From Gracilaria gracilis (lineage: Eukaryota; Rhodophyta; Florideophyceae; Gracilariales; Gracilariaceae), in assembly GCA_030374805.1 (NCBI GenBank), contig JARGSG010000027.1, positions 1 through 64,000 of the forward strand: 64,000 bases of DNA, in the 5' to 3' direction. The notes beneath the pieces are model-generated. The model did not search any database, was not told where the DNA came from, and saw only the letters and a list, made by a program, of their open reading frames with translations. The position numbers and the translations under genes were made by a program. Shown here piece after piece: positions 40,505 to 49,525 of this stretch; positions within the stretch are counted from its first letter, which is position 1, and every line of letters begins with the position of its first letter.

Positions 40505-41734
40505 GACGACTAGTTCTCGCTGTTCTTCCACAGGAAGCTCACTGAATTCCCTCATTGCCTGCGAGCTTATGTCCAGAATAAACTTACGAACTGCCAGACC
40601 GTCCGCCACATATGAGTCGTTCTGCGCCACGAAGTCCATTTCAGATACAGTGGTATGCATCTCCATGCCAGACAGAGGCCCACAAAATCCTCCCATGACC
40701 CTAATTTCTTCAACCAAAGTAGAAAGATGTCCGTTCTGCTCACAAATCAAAGTGCTCTTACCCTGGATCGATTTGAAACATACATCTACACAATGCAAGA
40801 AGCGGGAGAGTGACGACAACAGCACCCACCATTTAGCAGTTGGGAAATCATCGGAAGGCGTCTGCAGTGTTCAAATATAATAAACCACTGTAGGTTTATG
40901 CTTCGAAAGCCAACCAAAAACGTGAACAAGCGACAACCAACGAGTTGAAGCCATGAGTGGGCAGGTCGTGCGCATCTCATTGCGGAGGTTCGTTTGTCGT
41001 CTTAAGAAGCCAATAATACGGGTGAGCGTAGCGTAGAACTGTTCATGAAGAGAACGAGACAATACATCTTGTATAACTAAATCCAACTGATAAGCAACGA
41101 ACCATATGCGGTAGAAACCTCCGAGTGCTACAAAATTGAACCGTGCAACCTCTTCCTGATATTTGTCCACCATGTTGGCAGCTCCATCGGTTGCTAGGGA
41201 TATTGTTTTCTTTGTCCACTTTGAGTCAATCAACGCATGGAGCATTGAGCTAATGACATTGAACATAGCCTCACCCGTATGCGACTCAAAGAAAGGAATT
41301 GTCACAACGTGTAGGTTTTCAACATGGCCTGCAATGCACAAACGAACCCAAACATCAATGTATGAATTCCTATGGTTAGTTGCAGCGTCGAATGCAATAG
41401 AAAATGCCCAGCACGTCTTATCTTTCAGTAGTTTTGATATGTGCTGTAGGTTGACTGCAACTCCTGCCTGTATATACTGTGATACCATTTTTTCCGTAAG
41501 CCCGGATAGCGCGGCAATACCGTACGCAATACTGGTTACTCTAGGAAACCTGTAGGTCCGTTTCAGAGACCTCCGTATAGCAAAATTTCGGATTGGCATT
41601 TGAAAATGACAACCCTTTGTTATCATCACCTGGTAAATTTTTTTTTCAAACTCGAAGTTGAATAAAAAATTTCTTTTTACGCAAATACAATGCTGGTCTT
41701 TGCTCGTAAACAGCCCAGTAATAATATTTTTCAC
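40505..41734 (-). pseudogene. hAT-like transposase, N-terminal and central part
   Basis: A minus-strand frame from at least 41734 (open a little further upstream, no good ATG) down to the LTR insertion at 40504. It has one TGA at 40871. It carries VRLCIAGHVENLHVVTIPFF, then KTISLATDGAANMVDKYQEE (an Asp-containing core strand), then MASTRWLSLVHVFGWLSKHK, where the STRW block is typical of hAT transposases, and last DDFPTAKWWVLLSSLSRFLH. A BED zinc finger was not found at the N-terminus. The gene was cut by the retrotransposon and already had, or later gained, a nonsense mutation, so it is inactive. Confidence 0.65.
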
Positions 41735-41952
41735 TATGCTCTCACTAATAGTGAAGGAAAGTTTGTCATCACTTCTAAAATGAAATGCTCATGTGCTTGG
41801 CGCGGTTCGTCAGTCATTTGCTGTTTCTGTCTATTTTGGCGCGAAGACCGACTCTGTGCTTCGTGGAACCGGCTCAAAGATCAGGAAAGATGTGCGTCCA
41901 AATTCGGATCTCAGAAGATCTAAAATTCGGGCATATTCGGGTTTACTGTAAG

Positions 41953-41975
41953 CGATCCGAATTGGAAGAGGCGTG
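41953..41975 (-). repeat. Right terminal inverted repeat of the hAT-like element
   Basis: Complement of 27385-27407 with one mismatch. Further AATTCGG words lie within 70 bases inside it, at the matching place of the left end. Confidence 0.7.
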
Positions 41976-42130
41976 ATATGATATCACCCAGGCTGGGTGA
42001 TTTTCACCGCGGTCGGGGGAAAATCACCGCGGTCGGGTGAAAATCACCGCGGTCGGGTGAAAATCACTTGTCGGGTGAAAATCACCCTTGTCGGGTGAAA
42101 ATCACCCCGCGAGGGTGATCAAAAAATGTC
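41976..42130. repeat. Palindromic minisatellite of GGGTGAAAATCACC units
   Basis: About six units of 17-20 bp in which GGTGA AAA TCACC is itself an inverted repeat, separated by GCGGTCG or TTGTCG. It starts immediately beyond the right inverted repeat of the hAT-like element, which shares the GATATCACCC context. It is noncoding. Confidence 0.8.
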
Positions 42131-42654
42131 ACCCACGGTGCATGGAGATAGTTATGCTCTTACAGGTCTCCTTCTGGGCATGGGGATATCTCAGGTTCTG
42201 GAAATTTGATTCTATGTAAACTTTGCCTTCGCCTTCGTGAGGTCGCCTGCGTTATGTAGCTACCGACGGTAACGTTCAAGGGTAGTACGGAATTTGTAGT
42301 CACTCTCCCGAGATTAGAAAACTTGTTGTAACGAGTGCTCTGTTCTGGCCAAAACGAGGGGTTCTGCCTAACATTGCCTGCGCTGGCACTTCGGCACTAT
42401 CCTTTGAGATTACTGGGTGGCGTGGTAAAGCTACCGCCGTATCCGGAGAGATGCCGTAAACTATTGCGAGAATGCAAGTAATCTGTTTTGGATGACTAAT
42501 CGACAACTCTGTATACAGTAGTTCCAGTTCGAACCGAAAGCGCCATGGTTGCTGAATCTGTATGCTTTATGCTGCGTGCTACAAAAAGAACCCATCGCAA
42601 CAACAGTTCCTTGCCATGGGCACCCCACCAGTCACTTTCCCGACTTCTACCAAC
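42131..42654. other. Upstream region of the haloperoxidase gene
   Basis: No gene is supported between the minisatellite and the haloperoxidase start. A minus frame at 42300-42506 has no recognisable content. Confidence 0.35.
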
Positions 42655-44247
42655 ATGAGCACCGACTTCGCTTTTATCCTTGCGCTTTTCTGTGCTGTTC
42701 AGGTCTGGGTCGCTCTTGCCCAACCCTCACAGAATACACTTGAACGTGAAAGCCAGGCGTACACCTTTGATCTGTTCCCCAATGTCTTCAACGCCATTAC
42801 CACGGATGGACTTGAAACCCCACTTCAGATACGAGCATTCTTTTATCTCAACCTCGCCGTCTTTAACGCCTGGAGTAATTATCATCCCACCGCTGTGGAT
42901 ATTTTTGGTCGCTCTTGCTTTAAGCGTCCCACCACCGAACACACAATCGAAAACAAGAACATTGCCATCTACTACTCCTTGTTTCGTCTGTACCAAGCTT
43001 CGCCTCCCAGTTTTGGTGGCGATTTGGGCATTCCAAACTTCCGTGAGCGAATGCTAGAGCAAGGATTGGACCCGGATGACATGAGCCTTGACATGACCAC
43101 GCCGGTCGGTATTGGAAACCGAGAGGGTATTGATACAGGCCGTCTGCTGTTGATGGATAGATGGAACGCCAATGGTTCACTCAGTTCCTCTGACCCGGCT
43201 TATTCACTTCCTCTAGCCGATTACACAGGATACACACCGGTTAACACGCCGTCGAAAATCAATTTCCCTTTCCGTTGGCAGCCTGTGCTCGAATCGAATG
43301 GTGTTGGGTTTTTCTTCCGCCAGGAGCATGTAACTCCATATGCGGGTCAGGCTATAGCGTTCAGCCAAACGCCCGAGCAGATCGAACGTCGTAAGGTGTC
43401 GTCACCGTATCGTGATCCTGATGTATCTTTAGAGGAAGCCACCAGGAAGGATTTGCGCAAACTGCGTAAATATGCTCGTGATGTACTCAAGCGATCTGCA
43501 AAGCTGACGCAGAGGCAAAGACTGTTAGCTGAACTGTTTGATAATAAGGTTTTTGCGTTCCGTACCCCCGAGAATCCGTTTGGTTCTCCGAGTATCGCCG
43601 CCGCAGTACGCTTCTTCATTTTCGGACCGAGATTTGACCTTTCGTTTGACGAGGATGTTATTTACGGACTGGCGTCCAATATCGTCACCTTTGACGCAAC
43701 GATGGCTGTCTGGAAGGAAAAAGTTCGTCATGATGCGATCAGACCTACTGGCCAGACAATGGAACTGTTACTGGGAGAGGATTTGGCCCAGGTATGGGGA
43801 GGACCTGGTCGTGACACTACGCGTATTCTCCCCAAGGATTGGCAGCCGTTAATACGGACTATGCCCCACAGTGAATTTCCGTCGGGCTCCGCGTGTGTGT
43901 GCGAGGCTTTCATTGAGCAGGCGCTCATCTTCACCAAAGGGCGAGATGAATTCCCATACAACGTGACATTCGTCAAGGGTTCGAGCAAATTCTATCCCGG
44001 CAGCGTTCCTGCCGAGAATGTGACTATCCCGATTAACCGTCTTTCAGAATGGTCTCGTCTTTGCGGTGAGTCAAGGCTTTGGGCAGGTGTTCACTTCGAA
44101 CCATCTGTGTCAGCTGGCCAGAGACTCTGTAAGGGGCTCGGAGCGGCCGCTCAAGATGTGGTCGAGAAGTTAGTTCGTGGCGAACCGGTACTAACATGGA
44201 TGAAGTGGCTCGGGGATGACATCGAAAGATTCTGGGAGAGCAATTGA
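42655..44247 (+). CDS. Vanadium-dependent haloperoxidase family protein, secreted
   Basis: The ATG at 42655 was chosen because it begins a clean signal peptide (FAFILALFCAVQVWVALA) ending before QPSQN; an in-frame ATG at 42616 is possible. The protein is 530 residues and without introns. The three vanadate-binding blocks are present near residues 355, 410 and 480: VWKEKVRHDAIRPT (Lys and Arg), MPHSEFPSGSACVCEAF (Ser-Gly of the PSG loop), and RLWAGVHFEPSV (Arg and the His that bonds vanadium). In the PSGH loop the usual acid-base His is Ser here. The family oxidises halides with hydrogen peroxide to make halogenated compounds; red algae have several copies. Export to the apoplast is predicted. 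The Ser change may alter or abolish halide oxidation. Confidence 0.9.
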   Translation: MSTDFAFILALFCAVQVWVALAQPSQNTLERESQAYTFDLFPNVFNAITTDGLETPLQIRAFFYLNLAVFNAWSNYHPTAVDIFGRSCFKRPTTEHTIENKNIAIYYSLFRLYQASPPSFGGDLGIPNFRERMLEQGLDPDDMSLDMTTPVGIGNREGIDTGRLLLMDRWNANGSLSSSDPAYSLPLADYTGYTPVNTPSKINFPFRWQPVLESNGVGFFFRQEHVTPYAGQAIAFSQTPEQIERRKVSSPYRDPDVSLEEATRKDLRKLRKYARDVLKRSAKLTQRQRLLAELFDNKVFAFRTPENPFGSPSIAAAVRFFIFGPRFDLSFDEDVIYGLASNIVTFDATMAVWKEKVRHDAIRPTGQTMELLLGEDLAQVWGGPGRDTTRILPKDWQPLIRTMPHSEFPSGSACVCEAFIEQALIFTKGRDEFPYNVTFVKGSSKFYPGSVPAENVTIPINRLSEWSRLCGESRLWAGVHFEPSVSAGQRLCKGLGAAAQDVVEKLVRGEPVLTWMKWLGDDIERFWESN

Positions 44248-45025
44248 TATGCTTTCTTCCATGGACAAAAGCCGTAAGACCGATCCCCAACACTGTTAGG
44301 AGGTGCCAGGTACGACTGGTTGCTAGTGCATCATTAGATACTGTACTTTTGCTGCATCAACTGCCACACCCATATAAGTAAATCACACCTACCCGTTCAT
44401 CCCCAAGTCACCGATCCTACACCCCTTCTGCAACTTGGGGAACTGTCGTAGCCTTCTGTGCAATCCCCCACCACCTTTGTCGCAAATGTGGCGTACAGCG
44501 TCGAATCGTCATCTTCCTCTCCCCGATGCTCCCCAAAGTGCACATAAAATTCATGTAGGGCTCTAGACAAGTTCATTTCCATGTATGGATACCAAAGGTA
44601 CCGTCGGTACCTGTATCTATGCTACTGGATGAGTGGTGGGTGCCTTGCTGGATGCATGGTTGTGCCCCTGGCATCCGGCGGGTATCTCAAGACCCAATGT
44701 CAGGTGCCGGGAAAGATCTAAAGTTTACTGGGTACAACGGTACACGATTTCATTTCAGTGGTGAAGGTGGAAAGTTTCCACTGGAAGCCGTTCATGCTCA
44801 TGGAGAAGAACTCCAGGTACGACGGTACCAACGATACCAAAAAGGTATTCCCAACCGCCGAGAGCTGCAACCTGTAGTATCTAATCAAACCTCCAGGCAA
44901 AACCCGAAGCCATCATGTTAAAAATAGCTGAGAAAGCAGAATTGTTCTCGATTGGAGATAATGGTCCGAAGTTCGAGCATACCACTGTGGTATGTGAGGA
45001 CGCGGGTTAGTATTTTGTCGCCTCC
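44248..45025 (+). other. Spacer with a small ORF and GGTAC repeats
   Basis: A 100-codon plus frame at 44619-44921 contains KFTGYNGTRFHFSGEGGKF. This resembles a GxDGxxFxFxGxxGK segment seen in some secreted von Willebrand D-like or root-cap-like proteins; it is too short to be sure. The words GGTACNACGGTAC and relatives occur near 44310, 44594, 44730 and 44816. The frame may be an exon or a fragment. Confidence 0.3.
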
Positions 45026-45676
45026 ATGAACTGCCGCCTTCGCAATGTTCCAGATCAGATAGCTAAGTCTGAGAAACTAGATGGATTTCAACTCTCATCG
45101 GAATTATTGTTTCCCAGCGTGGACAAAATCGCGTTTACAAAGGCGACATGTCTTGCACCGAAGCATTGCTATTCGAAAGTACCCAGTCTACTGCATTGTC
45201 AGCCTGGGAGTGACGTCGTTAAAAAGCTGTTGCTCCAAGAAGCTTGCGTCATGGAATCGTTGAAAAAGCGCCAGCATCCGAATATAGTAAGATATCATGG
45301 ATATATTGAGCGAAAAAACCAATTGCGGGGGTTCTGTCTCGAAAAGCTCTCAGAAACCCTTTCGGATAGAGTTAAGCGCTTAGGTGGGGATCTCAGCAAT
45401 GATCAGTGCTTAAAGGGAATTCAAGAAGGGATTGAACACCTTCACAACATGGGATATGCGCACAATGACATTAATCCCGCCAACATTATGTTTAAAGAAG
45501 ATGGAACCCCTGTAATCATCGATTTCGATTCTTGTTTACCAATTGGTCAAACGCTAGGACCCAAAGTCGGGACACCTTTTTTCTTTGACGAAAAAGCAAC
45601 CCATTCATTAGCGGAGAATGACTTCTACGGTCTCCGTAAACTGATGAAGTATATCGAAGACCACACAGGTTGTTGA
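45026..45676 (+). CDS. Protein kinase-like protein with altered DFG motif
   Basis: ATG at 45026, 216 codons. It has a C-helix region (EACVMESLKKRQHPNIVRYH), a catalytic loop HNDINPANIM in place of HRDLKPxN, and IIDFDS in place of DFG. A shortened C-lobe ends soon after GTPFFFDEKA (an APE-region remnant). No glycine-rich loop is seen, though KKLLLQEA may place the strand-3 Lys. The catalytic Asp and Asn of the loop are kept. At about 220 residues it is shorter than a usual kinase domain of about 260. It is either a minimal kinase-like protein of the sort expanded in algae or a truncated copy. An upstream exon beyond the TAG near 45008 cannot be excluded. Confidence 0.6.
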   Translation: MNCRLRNVPDQIAKSEKLDGFQLSSELLFPSVDKIAFTKATCLAPKHCYSKVPSLLHCQPGSDVVKKLLLQEACVMESLKKRQHPNIVRYHGYIERKNQLRGFCLEKLSETLSDRVKRLGGDLSNDQCLKGIQEGIEHLHNMGYAHNDINPANIMFKEDGTPVIIDFDSCLPIGQTLGPKVGTPFFFDEKATHSLAENDFYGLRKLMKYIEDHTGC

Positions 45677-45750
45677 AATAGCAAAGAAGTTCCATAAGGA
45701 ACTGTGGAAGGTCATGCGGATGCAGGCACAGTGGTCATGTTTTGGATTCA
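45677..45750. other. Short convergent spacer
   Basis: Between two convergent genes; nothing specific seen. Confidence 0.3.
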
Positions 45751-46689
45751 CTAACGAGTTGAGTTTCTACTCTGTGCCCTCCGACATTTCTTTGAGATTA
45801 CATGGCTCTGCAGCGTAGATTCGCAAGTAAATGGACCACTCTGACAATGAACGCATAGACTGCTTGAGTTGAGAGCATAACCACTATAAGACCCTAACCT
45901 GATATGAGCATTGCAATCATTTCCCACGCAAGGACAGGGAACTGCCACGTCCCGTTCCAGGAATTGTAGCTTCACTATCTTGTGATCGTTCATGCGCAGC
46001 AATTCACCATGTTTCGCAGGTCGGAGTCGAGATCCCTCCCTTACTAGTAAACAGTCCAGGGGCGAAAGCGCTTGGGCTGTCTCCGAATCCACGTTCACGG
46101 CATAAGCATTTCCCGAGGAGCTGGGCGTTAGAAATAGTCGGCGAACTGGCATCGATACACTTCGGCCAGGCAGTTGGCTCGTAGCCTGCGTCTCAGGCGA
46201 AAATGTTCCCTGTGAGCTGCAATCAGTATAATCATACTCATCGCTGTCCATCCATGGCAGCAGAAACGGATGAAAGGAGTCGTCAGTCTGCTGTCCGACA
46301 CCATCATCGATAACCTGTTCCACCCCTTCCGTAACTTGCTCCGCAACAAGCATGGGCGCTGCAATGCTCTCAGCAACCTGCTCCCCGTCATGCACGGGCG
46401 CTGCAATGCCCTCAGCAACTTGCTCCCCATCACAAACGGGCCCAGCAACGTCCTCAGCAACGTCCTCAGCAACGTCCTCAGCAACGTCCTCAGCAACGTC
46501 CTCAGCAACATCCTCAGCAACGTGCTCAACCCCTTTGACAATGTTCAGTCCAGCCACGTCCGTAGCAACCTGTTCCAAGACGATCCGTTCCGCATCCTTC
46601 ACAGTACAAACTTCAGTTCTCTGCCCCACAGGAGCTGAAGCGTCCTTGCCCTCCTGGAGACGGCGCATGGCTCTCCGAGTTGTAACCAT
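45751..46689 (-). CDS. Zinc-finger protein with VAED tandem repeat
   Basis: ATG at 46689, 312 codons on the minus strand. The N-terminus is basic (MVTTRRAMRRLQEGKD). Residues 55-82 are six or seven copies of the tetrapeptide VAED, then a few longer repeats of the type GEQVAEGIAAP. The middle is acidic and Ser-rich. The C-terminal 60 residues have CPCVGNDCNAH and CVHCQSGPFTCES followed by LQSHVISKKCRR, two Cys/His clusters of which the last is a C2HC finger like those at 2581 and 23707. It may bind DNA. A transposon-derived origin is possible. The frame is intact. Confidence 0.55.
   Translation of the reverse strand: MVTTRRAMRRLQEGKDASAPVGQRTEVCTVKDAERIVLEQVATDVAGLNIVKGVEHVAEDVAEDVAEDVAEDVAEDVAEDVAGPVCDGEQVAEGIAAPVHDGEQVAESIAAPMLVAEQVTEGVEQVIDDGVGQQTDDSFHPFLLPWMDSDEYDYTDCSSQGTFSPETQATSQLPGRSVSMPVRRLFLTPSSSGNAYAVNVDSETAQALSPLDCLLVREGSRLRPAKHGELLRMNDHKIVKLQFLERDVAVPCPCVGNDCNAHIRLGSYSGYALNSSSLCVHCQSGPFTCESTLQSHVISKKCRRAQSRNSTR
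46445..46530 (-). repeat. 12 bp coding minisatellite (VAED)
   Basis: About seven copies of CAACGTCCTCAG within the zinc-finger gene, each coding VAED on the minus strand. The copies are nearly identical, which suggests recent slippage. Confidence 0.8.
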
Positions 46690-47819
46690 AATTGTTAGCG
46701 TAGATGACGCACACGAAGTGCGTTCTCGTAGTACGCAGCGATGGGATGTGGGAAGTGCGAGTTGGTCGGAGAGTGAAGCTCGTCCATGATCTTCAATAAA
46801 TAAGAGTCACGATACGGATCCGTTACGAAGCTTTCAAAGACCGGCGTAGGTTGTGCTCTAAGATAAGCTACTTGCGCTGGTGTTGCGAAGCCCGACTGGC
46901 AGGATGTTTGCGATCTTCTTGAAATCAGATACCGGCGAACTTTGAAAGTCTCATACGAAAACGAAACATAAAACGTTCACCTGACGAAATTCCCTCGCGT
47001 AGGATTCAGTTTCTACCAGTTTCAAATAGAAATGGGCTCATAAACATAAGCACCAAATAAGAAACCGAGGGAGCCAATCGCTGTGGAAACCAGGTACACC
47101 TGTATCTACTCCTTTCCACCAAAGATGCATTGTTAAAGTCTCCCATCATGGCTAACACGCCTACATCAAAACCGTCGCTTGGGACCAAAAAGTTGGTTCG
47201 ACGTTTTCCAACGTCTGTCTCTCCACCATTTCTTATCCATTTTGTCTCATCTTTAGTGCATCGGAAAGGTCTTTGTCTCCGCTTTCAAGCGATGCTAGAC
47301 GCGTCACTGGGTGACCTCCATCACACTCAATATGTTCGACTGCACGCATATCCCCAAAACACATCAAATTCGCATAAAACTCAAAACAGTAAATCTCATA
47401 CACATGTCAGATTCTGTACTACTTTTTGCCTGAGGCATCCCACACAATGTCCCTTCAGACTTCTTAACGCAGGCTCGGAGTCCGTCCTCGACAATATTGT
47501 ACTTTCCCTGGAACGTTAGCGGCCGTTGTAATAGTCAAGAAACGCTTTCTGGCAAGTGTACTGATTGGTATCAGGGTTTGCGGATGGTGTTACTCGTCAT
47601 TTAGAGAGTTGTTGTGGTTCAATGGGTCATATGAATCTGGTGTCTACATGTGCATTCGGTGTTATGAAGAGTCTTGCTGTGTCTTACGAACAATTGGAGA
47701 ATTGTCGTCATAAGTTCTCATGGTATCCGATGTAGCTTGTAGGTCGTCAGGGAGGAGCTGGCCGACTTGGCGAAAAATAGGGGTGCAAGGCACCAGATAT
47801 GAAAAGACACATTAAAAAT
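46690..47819. other. Spacer with a fragment of the Cys-rich membrane family
   Basis: No complete gene. On the minus strand 47006-47188 reads MMGDFNNASLV, then a hydrophobic SVSYLVLMFMSPFLF stretch, resembling the N-terminal and membrane part of the 49037 gene (MMGNFENALLW). It is taken as a relic copy. Confidence 0.35.
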
Positions 47820-48250
47820 TTACAGACACATTTGCTGTAGGCGTGTTAGTTGCTGAGCCACATGATTGGAATAGGAGGTGTGTTGAGGAAGATTATTCAT
47901 GTTTGATAGGGAGAGAGGGTGCGTTGGTTGGATGCGATTGGAATGTGTTTCAAGAATGGCAGTAAAGGTGTTGGAGTTCTCGGCAAGAAAGCGAATGACG
48001 AGCTTGATGAGACGAGAAGAGACGCAGCTGCCTCTTTTTGTGGTGATACAAACGGCGCTCCAGCAACATGGATCGGAAGCTATACTGCCTAAGGACAAGC
48101 ATATGATGTCGGAATGTAAGCCAGGTTCAGTACATGCTGATGGCCTTGTACGCAGGTTTTCAACAAGACTGCTGTTGTATTCAAATACATATTGCTTTGG
48201 AAGGTTTTTAGAAGGGACTTGTTGTATTGCTCTGGAAGGTTTTTAGTAGG
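47820..48250 (-). pseudogene. Relic copy A of the Cys-rich membrane protein gene
   Basis: The minus strand codes MNNLPQHTSYSNHVAQQLTR near 47830-47900, matching the start of the gene at 49525 (MDNLPQLTSYANHVAHDLS). Its upstream DNA, with GATGAGACGAGAAGA and GAAGCTATACTGCCT, is shared with copies at 49.6 kb and 50.8 kb. The Cys-rich part is missing. Confidence 0.5.
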
Positions 48251-48254
48251 GAGT

Positions 48255-48274
48255 TGTGTGTGTGTGTGTGTGTG
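48255..48274. repeat. (TG)n microsatellite
   Basis: Ten TG units at the edge of relic copy A. Confidence 0.8.
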
Positions 48275-48557
48275 CATAGATATCTAAACATGGCTGCCTG
48301 CAAGCAGAGAAGAACTTTTGTGCCATATCAGATACAAGAGCGGTGTGTGGTTATAGTTGTGTAGGGAAATGGGCGCTCACGCGTGGGTGCAACAGAAAGC
48401 ATATACAGAGGTATGGATGGTGAAGTGGCTTTGATGTGCAGCGTACAGGCATCAAATTGTGAAGCAGCCGGGCGCATATCTGAGAAGCAATTGAGCTTAT
48501 TTCGACTGATGTATGGGATGGCTTAAGTCCCCAGCAACCTGTAACAACTTCCTAGTA

Positions 48558-48728
48558 ACTACCAACATATTCCTCACTGCTAAAGTGCAGCTGTGTTACG
48601 CTCACTATGCCACGCAATTTTGTGCGGCACTAGGCATATGTTACTACCAACATATTCCTCACTGCTAAAGAGCAGCTGTGTTACGCGCACTATGCTACGC
48701 TATTTTGTGCGGCACTAGGCTTATGTTA
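48558..48728. repeat. Tandem duplication, 2 x 85 bp
   Basis: 48558-48642 and 48643-48727 are direct repeats starting ACTACCAACATATTCCTCAC and differing at about five sites. Noncoding; they directly precede a LINE-like tail. Confidence 0.8.
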
Positions 48729-48750
48729 GATCTCTAAGGCTGCTCTCTAC

Positions 48751-48807
48751 GAGAGCGTTTCTTTGAACAGAAACGTTGCGCCAAGCCATAAATAAGCTAA
48801 TGCGTTC

Positions 48808-48850
<43 letters not shown>
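48751..48850 (+). mobile_element. LINE-like 3' tail ending in (GA)n
   Basis: GAGAGCGTTTCTTTGA at 48751 is identical to 21350-21365 in the 3' part of the first LINE. In both places CATAA followed by an AG-rich run comes within 60 bases; here the run is a perfect 40 bp (GA)n at 48811-48850. It is probably the 3' end of a severely 5'-truncated LINE or a SINE that uses the LINE tail. Confidence 0.5.
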
Positions 48851-48852
<2 letters not shown>

Positions 48853-48883
48853 GTTGCTTGTAATTAAAGTTACGTGGACTTCA

Positions 48884-49036
48884 CACTAATGATGCCCGAA
48901 CCCCCTGCCAAGGGTCTTACCTAACACGTATTGATTGCTGAACACCAACTAGTTTGAAGCTTGTTCGAAGATCCACATCATTGGATCTTCTTCAGTGCCA
49001 TCAAGCAACGAAACAGACCAAATCCACAGAGCTTGG
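48884..49036. repeat. Segment repeated near 50.69 kb
   Basis: AATGCCCGAACCCCCTGCCA and about 70 following bases recur at 50690-50760 with few differences. It marks one edge of a segmental duplication that includes the Cys-rich gene. Confidence 0.6.
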
Positions 49037-49525
49037 CTAGTGGTCTGTGCACATAAGATTGCACTTTGCATTAAGCGAATGATGCTCTGGAAACACTAGA
49101 TGACAATCCTCACAGCGTATATTAGCATCACAATCACTTTCGGTTGCAACTTCAACACAGCCCACGACACATAGCTCGTAATTATTGCTTCCTGTACAGC
49201 CGTATTGGCACTCGGCCATTGTTTCCACCTTTAGAAGCTGGGCATCACTGCCAACTACTTCTAACTGTCGATGAAGTGTAATGGTGTTAGCCGCTATGCC
49301 ACCCACGACAACAGCGCCGATGATCAAGAGAGCCGGTATTAAAGGGATTCGGACAGAAATTCTTCTGGGCCTGTCAGCCGGTTGTGAAACATCATGAAGT
49401 CTGCGAGTGAGCTCGCATGAATTCTGATTTGGAGTCCAGAGCAAAGCATTTTCAAAGTTTCCCATCATGCTCAAGTCGTGAGCCACATGATTAGCGTAGG
49501 AGGTGAGTTGGGGAAGATTATCCAT
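49037..49525 (-). CDS. Cys-rich single-pass membrane protein, unknown family
   Basis: ATG at 49525, 162 codons on the minus strand. The N-terminal 60 residues are hydrophilic. A basic RRISVR precedes one membrane span (IPLIPALLIIGAVVVGGIAA, about residues 62-82). The C-terminal 75 residues have nine Cys: C-x3-C, C-x3-C, single C, then C-x2-C and C-x3-C (CQYGC, CVVGC, CEDC, CNLMC). The basic flank on the N side predicts the Cys-rich part outside the cell or in the lumen, with disulfides. No known family recognised. Relic copies at 47.0, 47.8 and 50.7 kb show it belongs to a locally duplicated family. Confidence 0.6.
   Translation of the reverse strand: MDNLPQLTSYANHVAHDLSMMGNFENALLWTPNQNSCELTRRLHDVSQPADRPRRISVRIPLIPALLIIGAVVVGGIAANTITLHRQLEVVGSDAQLLKVETMAECQYGCTGSNNYELCVVGCVEVATESDCDANIRCEDCHLVFPEHHSLNAKCNLMCTDH

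Larger units (their letters stand above)
27385..41975 (-). mobile_element. hAT-like DNA transposon carrying a nested LTR retrotransposon
   Basis: The ends 27385-27407 and 41953-41975 are inverted repeats matching at 22 of 23 bases, followed inside by more AATTCGGATC and CCGAATT words. Between them, on the minus strand, lies a transposase gene split by the LTR element at 29086-40499. Taking away the LTR element and one copy of its target duplication leaves about 3.2 kb, a usual size for a hAT. The flanks CATATCAC on the left and GATATCAC four bases beyond the right repeat could be an imperfect 8 bp target duplication, but this is not certain. A broken host gene fragment lies between the left end and the transposase. 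Confidence 0.65.

Noticed and set aside
42131..42300. CRISPR-like regular repeats next to the palindromic minisatellite
   Set aside because: Units are contiguous without unique spacers and the genome is eukaryotic; it is a minisatellite.
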